In this document: in pieces, positions 1 through 9,050 of the stretch
Numbering within the stretch: the stretch's first letter is position 1
How the letters are laid out: each line of letters opens with the position of its first letter
Assembly: GCF_017912555.1 (NCBI RefSeq)
Contig: NZ_JAERSD010000005.1
Location: 124,001 to 188,000 of the forward strand
DNA: 64,000 bases
From: Bacillus sp. REN3
Lineage (GTDB): Bacteria > Bacillota > Bacilli > Bacillales > Cytobacillaceae
Direction of reading: 5' to 3'
The notes under the pieces: generated by a model
Database searches by the model: none
What the model was told of the DNA's origin: nothing
Seen by the model: only the letters and a program-made list of their open reading frames with translations
Program-made: the position numbers and the translations under genes

Positions 1-1
1 T

Positions 2-448
2 AAGGTCAAGGAACTTTCCCGGAAAGTAGGGGAAATGATTCGTCAGATTTCAAAAAGCAATATGCCTGGACTATCTCTGGAATACAAATACCTTCTTGAA
101 GATGCACATGAGAGCATCAAAAAAGTTACAGAGAAACTCGAGGAGAAGCCGCTTGATATCCAAGCTGTCCAACAGCACCTGGAAATAGCAGTTCTTACTG
201 TTGGCAAGCTTGAGTCATCGACTGAGGATATCGTTGAAATTGTTGCGCTTGCCGAAAAAGTCATCCAATACGGAAACAGATACCGAAGCCGCTATCCTTC
301 GGTAGACAAAGGCCTCCGGGAAGCGGAGGAAAGCTTCAGGAACTATGACTATCGACAGTCGCTTGAACAGGCGGCTACTTCGATTGAAGAAGTAGAGCCA
401 GGCGCATTGAAGAAGATCGAGAAAATGCTCTCTGAAGAACAATCATGA
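2..448 (+). CDS. ezrA: Septation ring formation regulator EzrA, C-terminal part
   Basis: The reading frame is open from the window edge, so only the last ~148 codons are present. EzrA is a membrane-anchored, mostly coiled-coil protein that restrains FtsZ ring assembly and helps coordinate cell elongation and division. The visible part is charged and helical (Glu/Lys/Leu heptad-like, ending in EKMLSEEQS), as expected of the cytoplasmic rod. The following genes, a ThiI-partner desulfurase and thiI, match the B. subtilis order and strengthen the call. The methionine at 35 is internal, not a start. A terminator lies directly behind the stop. Confidence 0.88.
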   Translation, partial: KVKELSRKVGEMIRQISKSNMPGLSLEYKYLLEDAHESIKKVTEKLEEKPLDIQAVQQHLEIAVLTVGKLESSTEDIVEIVALAEKVIQYGNRYRSRYPSVDKGLREAEESFRNYDYRQSLEQAATSIEEVEPGALKKIEKMLSEEQS

Positions 449-454
449 AGCACA

Positions 455-489
455 AAGGCCTCCAGAAGGAAATGGAGGCTTTTTTTTTA
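455..489 (+). terminator. Rho-independent terminator of ezrA
   Basis: Stem GCCTCCA/TGGAGGC with an 8-nt loop, followed by eight T residues, immediately after the ezrA stop. Confidence 0.85.
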
Positions 490-534
490 TGGAATAGTAA
501 CGGGAAACAAACGAAGGGAGGAGAGTAACTTCGA

Positions 535-562
535 TTGTTTTTCAAAGGAAACGTGTTATGAT
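535..562 (+). promoter_or_regulatory. Sigma-A promoter for the desulfurase-thiI operon
   Basis: TTGTTT, 16-nt spacer, TATGAT with an upstream TG (extended -10). It starts about 40 nt before the operon's first ribosome binding site. Confidence 0.5.
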
Positions 563-609
563 ATTATTTTTAGTTAGCAGCAAAGGTTTTGGACCAGGGG
601 GGGAAAACC

Positions 610-1755
610 GTGATTTACTTTGACAACAGCGCAACAACCAAACCTTACAAAGAAGTCCTGAATTCTTTTATGAAGGTGGCTGAAGACTATTTCGGCAATC
701 CATCTTCGCTTCATAAAATCGGGGGCCAAGCTGAGAAGCTCCTTCATCAGGCCCGGAATCAAACAGCTAACCTTCTCGGTGTGAAGCCTTCTGAAGTCAT
801 TTTCACTTCGGGCGGCACTGAGAGCAATAACCTTGCAATCAAAGGTGTTGCAATGGCACATCGGGACAGGGGCAGGCATATCATCACAACATCCCTTGAG
901 CATGCATCAGTGCAAAGTCCGATGCAGCAGCTTGAAACGCTTGGATTCGAAGTTACCTACATTGACCCGGATCAGAATGGCTTCATCAGCGCTGAAAAAA
1001 TCCGCAGCGCTTTAAGGAAAGATACGATCCTTGTTTCAGTCATTCATGTGAATAACGAAGTGGGTACCATCCAGCCAGTCTCCGCGACCGGCAGAATGCT
1101 CAAGGATTTTCCAAAAGTGATCTTCCATGTTGACCATGTACAGGGAGTTGGGAAGGTCCCGCTTGATTTTTATCAGGCAGGGGTTCATCTATCTACGATT
1201 TCCGGACATAAATTTCATGGATTGAAAGGGACGGGCGCCTTATTTGTAAAAGAAGGAGTCCGTCTGTCGCCTCTATTGTCTGGAGGGAATCAGGAATGGA
1301 GACAGCGAAGTGGAACGGAAAATGTCGCAGGTGTGGTGGCAATGGCCAAAGCTTTGAGGATGACCAAGGAGCTGGAAAAACAGAAGAAGCGCGAAATGGG
1401 GATTGTGATGTCACGCCTGAGGGCAGGCATTGAAAAAATAAAGGATATAACGGTGCATACCCCGGAGGACGGCTGTGCGCCGCATATCTTGAACTTTTCT
1501 GTCCCAGGCTTGAAGGCGGAAACACTTGTGCACGCTCTTGAAGAAAAGGATCTAATTGTTTCCACCACAAGTGCCTGCTCATCCAAGAGGAAGGCTGCGA
1601 GCAGAACTTTATTGGCAATGGGTGTCCAGCGTAAAGAAGCTGAAAGCGCGATCCGCATCAGTCTCTCGTATAGCAATACGGAAAAAGAAGCTGAAACGGC
1701 AGCAGAAGTGATTGAAAAGACTGTAAACCATTTAAGAGAGGTAGTAAAAAGATGA
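610..1755 (+). CDS. nifZ: Cysteine desulfurase, ThiI partner (NifS/IscS class)
   Basis: A PLP enzyme that removes sulfur from cysteine and passes it as a persulfide, in this context probably to ThiI for 4-thiouridine in tRNA and thiazole synthesis. 381 aa. Visible hallmarks are the N-terminal IYFDNSATT, a PLP-contacting His98 in SLEHAS, the Schiff-base Lys201 in SGHKFHG, and the persulfide Cys323 in TTSACSSK. I place the start at GTG 610, 6 nt behind the AGGGGGG ribosome binding site, because it gives the family's usual MIYFDN start; an upstream TTG (589) lacks a well-placed site. The stop overlaps thiI in an ATGA, implying translational coupling. The short active-site loop suggests a dedicated sulfur donor rather than SufS, but that is inference. 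Confidence 0.9.
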   Translation: MIYFDNSATTKPYKEVLNSFMKVAEDYFGNPSSLHKIGGQAEKLLHQARNQTANLLGVKPSEVIFTSGGTESNNLAIKGVAMAHRDRGRHIITTSLEHASVQSPMQQLETLGFEVTYIDPDQNGFISAEKIRSALRKDTILVSVIHVNNEVGTIQPVSATGRMLKDFPKVIFHVDHVQGVGKVPLDFYQAGVHLSTISGHKFHGLKGTGALFVKEGVRLSPLLSGGNQEWRQRSGTENVAGVVAMAKALRMTKELEKQKKREMGIVMSRLRAGIEKIKDITVHTPEDGCAPHILNFSVPGLKAETLVHALEEKDLIVSTTSACSSKRKAASRTLLAMGVQRKEAESAIRISLSYSNTEKEAETAAEVIEKTVNHLREVVKR

Positions 1756-2960
1756 TGTATGACCGTATTCTTGTCCGATATGGGGAACTATCGACAAAAG
1801 GCAGGAACAGGAACAAGTTCATAGACCGCCTGAGGAAAAATATCAAAAGCTCCATCAGTGATTTTCCTGATGCCGTTATCAAAGCGGATCGCGACCGCAT
1901 GTTCATTCTCCTGAATGGAGAGGATGGCAAGGAAATCAGCAGCCGTCTCAGGAAGATCTTTGGCATTCAGTCATTCAGCCCCGCGGTCAAAGTGGAAAAA
2001 GACATTGAGCAGATGAAAGATGCCGCACTCGAACTGTTCCAGAATATATATAAGCCAGGAAATACTTTCAAAATTACCGCGAAAAGATCGGATAAAACGT
2101 TCGAGCTTGATACGAACGGAATTAATTCAACCTTTGGAGGGCATATTTTAAGGAATGTCGAAGGGTTGAAAGTGGATGTGCGCAACCCGGATATCAACCT
2201 GGTGATCGAAATCAGGAAAGAAGCTGCCTACCTTTCAGCTGAAACCATCAAAGGTGCGGGGGGATTACCGGCGGGTTCCAGCGGGAAAGCAATGCTGATG
2301 CTATCAGGGGGCATAGACAGTCCTGTAGCAGGTTATCTTTCAATGAAAAGAGGGGTTGAGGTGGAAGGGGTCCACTTCTTCAGCCCTCCATTCACGAGCG
2401 AACGGGCGAAGCAGAAAGTAATCGACCTTTCGGAAAAGCTTGCAGAAGTAAATGGATACTTTGCTCTTCATATTGTCCCGTTCACAGAAATCCAGCAAGC
2501 CATCCACAAACAGGTGCCTGAGAATTATACGATGACGACCACTAGAAGGCTGATGCTCCGGATTACTGATGCACTCAGGGAAAAGGAAAATGGGCTTGCC
2601 ATCATCACAGGTGAAAGTCTTGGCCAAGTCGCGAGCCAGACTCTTGAAAGTATGTTTGCGATTAACGATGTGACATCGACCCCGATCCTTCGGCCGTTGG
2701 TTGCGATGGACAAGCATCAGATCATGGACATTGCCCAGGGAATTGACACTCTTGATATTTCCAATCGTCCATTTGAGGATTGCTGTACCGTCTTCGTCCC
2801 TTCTTCGCCAAAAACAAAACCGAGGCTAGACAAGGTCAAAAACTTTGAAAGTTTTTTCGATTTTGATGAACTAATCGACAAAGCAGTGAAAGGGACAGAA
2901 TCGATGGTTATCAAGCCAGCATCTCAGCAACAAAATAAGGATGGCGATGACCTTTTTTGA
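1752..2960 (+). CDS. thiI: tRNA uracil 4-sulfurtransferase ThiI
   Basis: Adenylates U8 of tRNA and inserts sulfur to form 4-thiouridine, and also serves thiamine thiazole synthesis. 402 aa. An N-terminal ferredoxin-like/THUMP region (about 1-165) binds tRNA. The PP-loop ATP-binding motif SGGIDSP begins at residue 185, and FEDCCTVF supplies conserved cysteines near the C-terminus. There is no C-terminal rhodanese domain, as in other Bacillus ThiI, which fits reliance on the desulfurase encoded immediately upstream with a 4-nt ATGA overlap. Start ATG 1752 gives MMYDRILVRYGE, matching the family N-terminus; ATG 1755 is the only alternative. Confidence 0.94.
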   Translation: MMYDRILVRYGELSTKGRNRNKFIDRLRKNIKSSISDFPDAVIKADRDRMFILLNGEDGKEISSRLRKIFGIQSFSPAVKVEKDIEQMKDAALELFQNIYKPGNTFKITAKRSDKTFELDTNGINSTFGGHILRNVEGLKVDVRNPDINLVIEIRKEAAYLSAETIKGAGGLPAGSSGKAMLMLSGGIDSPVAGYLSMKRGVEVEGVHFFSPPFTSERAKQKVIDLSEKLAEVNGYFALHIVPFTEIQQAIHKQVPENYTMTTTRRLMLRITDALREKENGLAIITGESLGQVASQTLESMFAINDVTSTPILRPLVAMDKHQIMDIAQGIDTLDISNRPFEDCCTVFVPSSPKTKPRLDKVKNFESFFDFDELIDKAVKGTESMVIKPASQQQNKDGDDLF

Positions 2961-3228
2961 TTGGAACCAACCAATATGTGGAACCTCCTTGGTAGTGAGT
3001 TACCTGGCGCCTCCGGACGAGCCATCATGAACTAAAAAGCCGTCCTTTGAGGTAATCCTTGCCTTTCATTTGCCTGTGGGCCTTATGTTTTTCCTGAATG
3101 GGCATCAGGGGAATCCCTGTTGATAAAGGGGTTTGGGTATTTCAAAATATGTGAACAATTACCAGCATGCCCCCTGCATTAAGCCATGTGATTCTACACA
3201 CTCTATACTCACAAGGAGGTGAAATCAC

Positions 3229-3432
3229 ATGGCAAACAACAACTCAAATCAACTTCTAGTTCCTGGTGTACAACAAGCTCTTGACCAAATGAAGTACGAA
3301 ATCGCTACTGAATTTGGCGTAAACCTTGGTGCTGATACTACTTCACGCGCTAACGGTTCTGTTGGAGGAGAAATCACTAAGCGTTTGGTTCAAATGGCTG
3401 AACAACACCTTGGTGGCGGATTCTCTCGCTAA
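3229..3432 (+). CDS. sspA: Alpha/beta-type small acid-soluble spore protein
   Basis: Coats and protects DNA in the dormant spore from UV and heat, and is degraded on germination. 67 aa, typical length. The sequence holds the family's GPR protease site region EIATEFGV and the DNA-contacting C-terminal helix [11 protein letters not shown] with the preceding SVGGE. A near-perfect AGGAGGTG site sits 9 nt before the ATG. It stands alone between thiI and mbcS, as sspA does in B. subtilis, with its own terminator. Sigma-G control is expected for the family, but the upstream DNA shows only imperfect matches (GCATG near 3165, CATGTGA at 3185), so I do not call a promoter. Confidence 0.95.
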   Translation: MANNNSNQLLVPGVQQALDQMKYEIATEFGVNLGADTTSRANGSVGGEITKRLVQMAEQHLGGGFSR

Positions 3433-3458
3433 TTAAAAAAGTTGATAAATATGGCTAC

Positions 3459-3494
3459 AAGGAGCAGGGCGCAATGTCCCGCTCCTTTATTATT
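3459..3494 (+). terminator. Rho-independent terminator of sspA
   Basis: AAGGAGC/GCTCCTT stem with an inner GGG/CCC part, followed by a T-rich stretch, 27 nt after the sspA stop. Confidence 0.75.
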
Positions 3495-3539
3495 GCGAAA
3501 AAATGTTATCTTATAATTTATAATTTTTGAATAATTTTG

Positions 3540-3545
3540 TATAAT
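3540..3545 (+). promoter_or_regulatory. Possible -10 element for mbcS
   Basis: A TATAAT hexamer preceded by TG in a very AT-rich stretch, 43 nt before the mbcS start. No convincing -35 hexamer is seen at the right distance. Confidence 0.35.
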
Positions 3546-3587
3546 ATAAAAGCGGGGGTTTTTAAAATATCTAAAAGGGGGAGTTAT

Positions 3588-5165
3588 ATGAACACGCAGC
3601 AATTGATTGCGCCACAAAAGTACAACCTTGTTTCTGAAATGGAGAAATTTGCTAGCGAAACAAGGAAAGCAATATTATGGGAAAATGAGGCGGGAGACAA
3701 AAAGGAAATTACATATCGTGGCCTGCTTGACAATGCCAATAAAATTGGAAACGTTTTATTGGAGAACGGCCTGGCAAAAGGCGATGTTGTTCTTGTCGTA
3801 GTCCCAAGATTGATCGAAGCCTACCAAGTATACATTGCAGCACTTAAAGCCGGGCTTGTCGTCATACCAAGCTCTGAACTGCTAAGGACAAAAGATTTCC
3901 AGTACCGGATCTCGCATGGAGATGTAAAAGCGATAGTGAGCTTTGCTCCTTTTACAAGCCAGTTTGAAGATATAGAAGGAATTGAGGAATTGCCTAAATT
4001 TGTTGTTGGCGGACTGAAGGATGGGTGGATCAGTCTTGGGGCCGAAATGGAAACTGCCTCAGATGAATTGGTAATAGCGGATACGGACAGGGATGATATG
4101 GCGTTCCTAAGCTATACATCAGGGACCACAGGAAATCCAAAGGGGGTCGTCCATACCCATGGCTGGGCATATGCCCACTTGCGCACAGCGGCCAAGAACT
4201 GGCTGGGAATTGAGGAAGGCGACACAGTCTGGGCAACAGCAGGACCAGGCTGGCAAAAATGGATATGGAGTCCGTTCCTCTCAGTCATAGGATCAGGAGC
4301 GACCGGTTTTGTTTATCATGGAAAATTCGAGCCGGAGAAATACTTGTCTCTTTTGCAAGATTATGATGTGAATGTGCTTTGCTGCACACCTACCGAATAC
4401 CGATTGATGGCCAAGGTAAAAAACATCGGCGATTATAAACTTCCGGGACTACACAGTGCGGTATCGGCAGGAGAACCCCTCAATCGCGAAGTCATCGATA
4501 CGTTCAAGAAGCATTTCAATATAGAAGTCCGCGATGGCTATGGCCAGACAGAAAATACATTACTCGTCGGTGTCACGAAAGGAATGGAATTGAGGCCTGG
4601 ATCGATGGGCAAACCGACTCCCGGAAATAAGGTGGAAATCATCAATGAAAATGGTGAACCGTGTGCTCCTGGTGAAGTAGGGGACATCGCTGTCCATATC
4701 GAGACCCCCGCCCTGTTCAAAAACTATTACAAAGATCCGGAAAGGACTTCCATGCAGTTCAGGGGGGATTATTATGTGACAGGAGACAAAGCAAGCAAGG
4801 ATGAAGATGGCTATTTCTGGTTCGAGGGCCGCGGAGATGATATCATCATCAGTTCCGGCTATACCATTGGGCCTTTTGAAGTCGAGGACGCACTCGTTAA
4901 GCATCCTTACGTTAGGGAATGTGCCGTGGTCGCTTCACCTGATGAAATCCGCGGCCATATCGTAAAGGCTTTTGTGGTCCTTAGGGAAGGAGTCGACAAA
5001 GATAAGGACAGCCTTGTGCCTGAGCTGCAGGAGCATGTCAAGGAATTGACTGCGCCATATAAGTATCCGAGGAAAATCGAATTCCTTGACGAACTCCCAA
5101 AAACAACTTCCGGAAAAATCCGCCGTATAGAATTAAGGAAGCGTGAACTCGAAGGAGCAAAATGA
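3588..5165 (+). CDS. mbcS: Acyl-CoA synthetase MbcS (AMP-forming)
   Basis: Activates short branched acids such as 2-methylbutyrate, isobutyrate and isovalerate to CoA thioesters that prime branched-chain fatty acid synthesis. 525 aa of the ANL superfamily. The phosphate-binding loop SYTSGTTGNPKG lies near residue 185, the hinge and TGDKASKDEDG region near 400, and the catalytic C-terminal lysine in TTSGKIRR near 510. ATG 3588 is chosen because it follows AAGGGGGAG by 7 nt; the frame is open further upstream without another site. Substrate assignment rests on synteny with B. subtilis ytcI/mbcS and overall resemblance; a related medium-chain or acetate specificity cannot be excluded. Confidence 0.85.
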   Translation: MNTQQLIAPQKYNLVSEMEKFASETRKAILWENEAGDKKEITYRGLLDNANKIGNVLLENGLAKGDVVLVVVPRLIEAYQVYIAALKAGLVVIPSSELLRTKDFQYRISHGDVKAIVSFAPFTSQFEDIEGIEELPKFVVGGLKDGWISLGAEMETASDELVIADTDRDDMAFLSYTSGTTGNPKGVVHTHGWAYAHLRTAAKNWLGIEEGDTVWATAGPGWQKWIWSPFLSVIGSGATGFVYHGKFEPEKYLSLLQDYDVNVLCCTPTEYRLMAKVKNIGDYKLPGLHSAVSAGEPLNREVIDTFKKHFNIEVRDGYGQTENTLLVGVTKGMELRPGSMGKPTPGNKVEIINENGEPCAPGEVGDIAVHIETPALFKNYYKDPERTSMQFRGDYYVTGDKASKDEDGYFWFEGRGDDIIISSGYTIGPFEVEDALVKHPYVRECAVVASPDEIRGHIVKAFVVLREGVDKDKDSLVPELQEHVKELTAPYKYPRKIEFLDELPKTTSGKIRRIELRKRELEGAK

Positions 5166-5177
5166 TCAAGGCTGTGG

Positions 5178-5206
5178 AAGCAGGCGATTCAGATCGCCTG
5201 CTTTTA
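5178..5206 (+). terminator. Rho-independent terminator of mbcS
   Basis: Perfect 11-bp stem AAGCAGGCGAT/ATCGCCTGCTT with a 4-nt loop and trailing T residues, 13 nt after the mbcS stop. Confidence 0.85.
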
Positions 5207-5327
5207 GCTGTTTTCATATGGTATACAAAAAATGGGGCGGAGGATCCCATGATAAGGGGAAGGAAATCGGGTTTCCGGTATAATCATCACAGTATAGTTC
5301 GAAAATGGTTCCCAGAGATTGAAAGGA

Positions 5328-5357
5328 TTGTCAGGATAGGTTGTTCCCGCTTATAAT
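5328..5357 (+). promoter_or_regulatory. Sigma-A promoter for the rarD-like gene
   Basis: TTGTCA, 18-nt spacer, TATAAT; the predicted start point is about 20 nt before the ribosome binding site. Confidence 0.65.
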
Positions 5358-5397
5358 GATGTTATTTCGTATTCAGAAAGATTAGGGGGTGCCGCTA

Positions 5398-6333
5398 TTG
5401 CACAAGAGGACAGAATTGCAATCCGGAGTTTTGTATGCAGCATTTTCCTACATACTTTGGGGAATCCTGCCAATCTATTGGAAGCTTCTTGACGATGTAA
5501 GTGCGGATGAAATCCTTGCCAACAGGGTGTTTTGGTCGTTTTTTTTCATAGCCGCTGTACTATTCTTTAACGGGAAATCGAAGATGTTCACTACTACTTT
5601 GCGGGGCTATGCGAAGAATAAAAAACAAATCGCAGCCCTTGCCGCAGCCTCGATGCTGATCAGCATGAACTGGTTCATCTATATATGGGCGGTCAATTCG
5701 AACCAGATGGTCGAAGCAAGCCTAGGTTATTATATCAATCCGCTAGTCAGCGTCCTGCTTGGGATGGTATTCCTGAAAGAGCGCCTTTCCGCAATCCAGT
5801 ATGTATCCTTTCTCCTCGCTGGAATTGGCGTGCTGATCATGACAGTTACATACGGGCAGTTCCCCTGGATTGCTGTTTCGTTAGCCGTGTCATTCGGGCT
5901 CTATGGTCTGGCAAAGAAGTTGATAAAAGTTGATTCTACGGTTGGGCTGGCACTTGAAACACTGGTTGTAATGCCAATTGCCGGAATCTACATTGCCTAT
6001 TTGTTCCTGGATGGGACAAATTCGCTGTTCTCCGGTTCCTGGCTGACGAGCGCGCTGCTTGCTGGAGCAGGAGCCGCTACCGCTGTACCGCTCCTATACT
6101 TTGCGAAAGGGGCGCAAAGAATCCCGCTTTCTACGTTGGGAATCCTGCAGTATATCGCTCCGACCCTTACATTGCTACTTGGAATCTTTATTTATGATGA
6201 GACATTTTCAGCGGTCCATTTGCTGGCTTTCACCTTTATCTGGTCAGCGCTGATTCTTTATTCTTTTTCAAGGACCAAGGGGATGACAGCCTTGGCGCTG
6301 AGAATGAAAAAGGAAAAAGGAATCCACTTATGA
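5398..6333 (+). CDS. rarD: RarD-type EamA family permease
   Basis: A small-molecule transporter of the drug/metabolite superfamily; the substrate of RarD proteins is unsettled. 311 aa with about ten hydrophobic helices. The N-terminal YILWGILPIYWKLL and central NSNQMVEASLGYYINPL segments are typical RarD signatures. I start at TTG 5398, 7 nt after AGGGGGT; the GTG at 5389 lies inside that site. The gene is flanked by its own promoter and a bidirectional terminator, so it is monocistronic. It sits between mbcS and ppnKB, which I remember as neighbours in B. subtilis, so it is probably an insertion into the conserved order. Confidence 0.85.
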   Translation: MHKRTELQSGVLYAAFSYILWGILPIYWKLLDDVSADEILANRVFWSFFFIAAVLFFNGKSKMFTTTLRGYAKNKKQIAALAAASMLISMNWFIYIWAVNSNQMVEASLGYYINPLVSVLLGMVFLKERLSAIQYVSFLLAGIGVLIMTVTYGQFPWIAVSLAVSFGLYGLAKKLIKVDSTVGLALETLVVMPIAGIYIAYLFLDGTNSLFSGSWLTSALLAGAGAATAVPLLYFAKGAQRIPLSTLGILQYIAPTLTLLLGIFIYDETFSAVHLLAFTFIWSALILYSFSRTKGMTALALRMKKEKGIHL

Positions 6334-6335
6334 CA

Positions 6336-6372
6336 AAAGAGCTGCGGAAAACCTTCTGCAGCTCTTTCCATC
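6336..6372. terminator. Bidirectional terminator between rarD and ppnKB
   Basis: AAAGAGCTGC/GCAGCTCTTT stem between convergent stops, with T-rich DNA on the right and an A-run on the left. Confidence 0.8.
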
Positions 6373-6376
6373 CTTT

Positions 6377-7177
6377 TTACAGGAATGTCCTCTTGACCTT
6401 TTCCCAAAATGAATTGTCTTTTAGTTTGACTGTTTTGATGATTTTGTTGCTAAGCTTCACATCGAACCTTTCAACATGCTGGATGCTGAGTGCCTCGTTA
6501 TCCATGCCCATGATTGGATAATCATTCCCAGCCTGGACTACCCTGAAAGTCAGTTTCCGGTCGCCGCTCAAAATGAACGAAGACCCGAGTGTTCGGTAGT
6601 GGTTGTTGTTCACTGAAGCAAGCTCGCTGACTTGCATGCACGGAAGCAGCGGATCGACGATGGCACCGTTGACGGATTTATTGTACGCTGTACTTCCTGT
6701 AGGGGTGGCGACAATCATGCCATCGCCCCGGAACCTTTCGAAGTGGATGTCATCGATAAAAATATCCATCACGAATGCCTTAATGATCGCCGAGCGGACA
6801 CTGAACTCATTCAGGCAGACGAAAGAAGTCTCTTTGTCGATGGTCACTTCGATTGTCGGGTATCTCCTTACTTCAATTTGCGCATTCGTGACTGCTTCAA
6901 TCATTTTCGATGTGTCATCAAGATGGAAATCACAATACATATTCAATGAACCAGTGCTGGAAATACCGGCATAAAGGCAATCGTCGCGGAATCCCGTTTT
7001 CCTTACTGCCTGCAGGAACGTCCCGTCACTGCCAATGCTGATGATGATGTTGGCTTTTCGGTGGTCGCTTACGATATTGAAATCGTATTGCTTGGCCAAT
7101 TCGAATAAAGGCTCGACTTTTTCCACCATTATGGAATCTGGTGTATGATAAAAATATATGTTACGACGATTTGGCAT
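6377..7177 (-). CDS. ppnKB: NAD kinase, PpnKB type
   Basis: Phosphorylates NAD to NADP. 266 aa. The NTP-binding glycine motif appears as ISIGSDGTFLQA near residue 48, where the family consensus is GGDG, so the second glycine is serine here. The NE motif (CLNEFS) and TPTGSTAYNKS loop are intact. The start is ATG 7177, 7 nt after GGAGGA; the TTG at 7192 begins inside that site. It is transcribed against its neighbours, convergent with rarD and divergent from sppA. Bacilli usually carry a second NAD kinase elsewhere; this one belongs to the shorter PpnKB branch by synteny (ytdI). Confidence 0.9.
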   Translation of the reverse strand: MPNRRNIYFYHTPDSIMVEKVEPLFELAKQYDFNIVSDHRKANIIISIGSDGTFLQAVRKTGFRDDCLYAGISSTGSLNMYCDFHLDDTSKMIEAVTNAQIEVRRYPTIEVTIDKETSFVCLNEFSVRSAIIKAFVMDIFIDDIHFERFRGDGMIVATPTGSTAYNKSVNGAIVDPLLPCMQVSELASVNNNHYRTLGSSFILSGDRKLTFRVVQAGNDYPIMGMDNEALSIQHVERFDVKLSNKIIKTVKLKDNSFWEKVKRTFL

Positions 7178-7219
7178 GAGTGATTCCTCCAAACTTATGT
7201 ATTATTTTCCATATCTTTA

Positions 7220-7247
7220 TTCACATCGGAATAACTTTTGTTAAAAT
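7220..7247 (+). promoter_or_regulatory. Sigma-A promoter for sppA
   Basis: TTCACA, 16-nt spacer, TAAAAT in the divergent ppnKB-sppA region, about 70 nt before the sppA start. Confidence 0.5.
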
Positions 7248-7316
7248 GGATGGTATGGAAATAAGTTTATCATTTTCTCATTATTTTTGAAATGACAAGG
7301 TTAGGGAGGCTTCAAG

Positions 7317-8327
7317 ATGAATGGTAAAAGATGGGCGGCCTTAGGGGTCGCTGCTGGTTTATTGATTGCTTCGACAGTCATTAATTTTCTTTCCGCTTTT
7401 GCTTTCAGTGACGAAGAGAATGCGTTCACGGATTTATTCGCGATGGCTGGAGGGAATATTACAGAAGAAATCATCGAGGAAGGGGACATGATGAGCAAAA
7501 TCGCGGTCCTGTCCATTGATGGTGTCATCCAGGATACGGGGGACGCGGGGTCTTTTTTTGAAAGCCCGCTCTATAACCACAGAACGTTCATGGAACAGCT
7601 TGATTATGTAAAAGAATCAGATGATGTGAAGGCGATCGTTCTTAGGGTGAATTCACCTGGTGGCGGTGTTGTCGAAAGCGCAGAGGTCCACGATAAAATC
7701 AAGGAAATCCAAAAAGAAACTAAAAAGCCTGTTTATGTATCAATGGGCTCGATGGCTGCTTCCGGAGGCTATTATGTTTCTGCCCCTGCGGATAAAATTT
7801 TCGCCAGTCCAGAAACGCTGACAGGCTCGCTCGGCGTCATTATGCAGGGCATCAATTATGCAGGCCTTGCCGAAAAATACGGAGTCGATTTCGTCACGAT
7901 CAAGAGCGGTCCGTATAAGGACATCATGAGCCCGGCGAGGGAGATGACAGAAGAAGAGCGAAAAATCCTTCAATCGATGATCAATAATTCCTATGAAGGA
8001 TTTGTGAAAGTCATTTCTGATGGGCGTGGGATGTCTGCCGATGAAGTCAAAAAGATTGCGGATGGCAGGATTTATGATGGGCGGCAGGCAAAGGAACTCA
8101 ATTTAATTGATGGTTTTGGTTATCTTGATGATGTCATCCAGAAGGTGAGGAAGGATGAAAAGCTGGAAGATGCGATGGTCGTCAAGTATAGCGAAAACCT
8201 CGGTTTTGGATCATTTTTCACTATGAATGCCCAAAAGCTGATCAGCAAGGACGCCGAAATGGCAGGATTGATGAAATTGCTGTCCCAGCCCAATTCACCG
8301 CGTCTGATGTACCTGTATGCGGAGTAA
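7317..8327 (+). CDS. sppA: Signal peptide peptidase SppA (S49 family)
   Basis: A membrane-anchored serine protease facing the outside that degrades leftover signal peptides and, in B. subtilis, contributes to lantibiotic resistance. 336 aa. One N-terminal membrane segment spans about residues 8-30. The Ser/Lys dyad is visible: Ser149 in SMAASGGYYV and Lys201 in SGPYKDIMSP; the oxyanion segment LRVNSPGGGV lies before it. GGGAGG precedes ATG 7317. The downstream RDD gene starts 13 nt after the stop, so sppA-yteJ form an operon as in B. subtilis. Confidence 0.93.
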   Translation: MNGKRWAALGVAAGLLIASTVINFLSAFAFSDEENAFTDLFAMAGGNITEEIIEEGDMMSKIAVLSIDGVIQDTGDAGSFFESPLYNHRTFMEQLDYVKESDDVKAIVLRVNSPGGGVVESAEVHDKIKEIQKETKKPVYVSMGSMAASGGYYVSAPADKIFASPETLTGSLGVIMQGINYAGLAEKYGVDFVTIKSGPYKDIMSPAREMTEEERKILQSMINNSYEGFVKVISDGRGMSADEVKKIADGRIYDGRQAKELNLIDGFGYLDDVIQKVRKDEKLEDAMVVKYSENLGFGSFFTMNAQKLISKDAEMAGLMKLLSQPNSPRLMYLYAE

Positions 8328-8340
8328 GGAGGGGACAGAT

Positions 8341-8982
8341 ATGAATTCAAATGAGAATCGGGAAGAGCAGACAAACTTGGACCATGGAATGGTACATGAA
8401 GTCCCTCAAAGGGATGGACAGGGAACGGTGGACGCAGAGGAGAAAGGGGAGGTGCATCGTTCTCCTGACCAAGCTGAAGGAATCGTGTACTCAGGCGGCC
8501 CACTCGGGGGGCATAGCGAGGTATACGATGAAACGGAAGAGTACCCAGACGGGGATGCAAGACTGGAGAGGCTGTACGCCGGCTTCTGGATGCGCTTCTG
8601 GGCCTATCTGCTTGATTTGATCGTGATTGGAAGCATACAGAGACTGATAGTCTATCCCGTCTTCCGCGCATTGGACATTTCTCTTATCGAGGAAGGAATT
8701 TTTTCGGCAATCTCGGTTTCCACCGCTATTGTGTTTTATTTATACTTTGTGCTAATGACAAAGTTTTACGGACAGACAATCGGGAAAATGGTCTTCGGCC
8801 TCAAGGTTGTCGAACTGGATGGAGGGAGGCTTTCATGGGGAACTGTTCTGTTCCGTGAATGGATTGGCCGCTTCATTTCATCCACTATTTTCATCCTTTA
8901 TGTCGTCGTAGCGTTTACGAAAAAGAAACAGGGGCTCCATGACCTGTTTGCGGATACTACTGTCATTATCGAGCCACGCTAA
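8341..8982 (+). CDS. yteJ: RDD family membrane protein YteJ
   Basis: 213 aa. A hydrophilic, acidic N-terminal tail (about 1-80) is followed by an RDD domain: RFWAYLLDLIVIG, then a second and third hydrophobic segment and TIGKMVFGLKVVE before the FREWIGR helix. In B. subtilis YteJ is functionally tied to SppA in lantibiotic resistance, and the 13-nt gap to sppA agrees. Start ATG 8341 follows AAGGAGGGG by 7 nt. The long charged tail is weakly conserved in character and may be regulatory; its function is unknown. Confidence 0.85.
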   Translation: MNSNENREEQTNLDHGMVHEVPQRDGQGTVDAEEKGEVHRSPDQAEGIVYSGGPLGGHSEVYDETEEYPDGDARLERLYAGFWMRFWAYLLDLIVIGSIQRLIVYPVFRALDISLIEEGIFSAISVSTAIVFYLYFVLMTKFYGQTIGKMVFGLKVVELDGGRLSWGTVLFREWIGRFISSTIFILYVVVAFTKKKQGLHDLFADTTVIIEPR

Positions 8983-9050
8983 AGTGAAGAGCTCTTAAGG
9001 CGAGCCGCTGAAAATCTGTTCGTTTCTCAGGCTGATTTTGTTGAGTGATC

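Noticed and set aside
3150-3195. Sigma-G promoter for sspA
   Set aside because: Expected for the gene, but the best hexamers found have wrong spacing (about 15 nt) and a poor -10, so not called.
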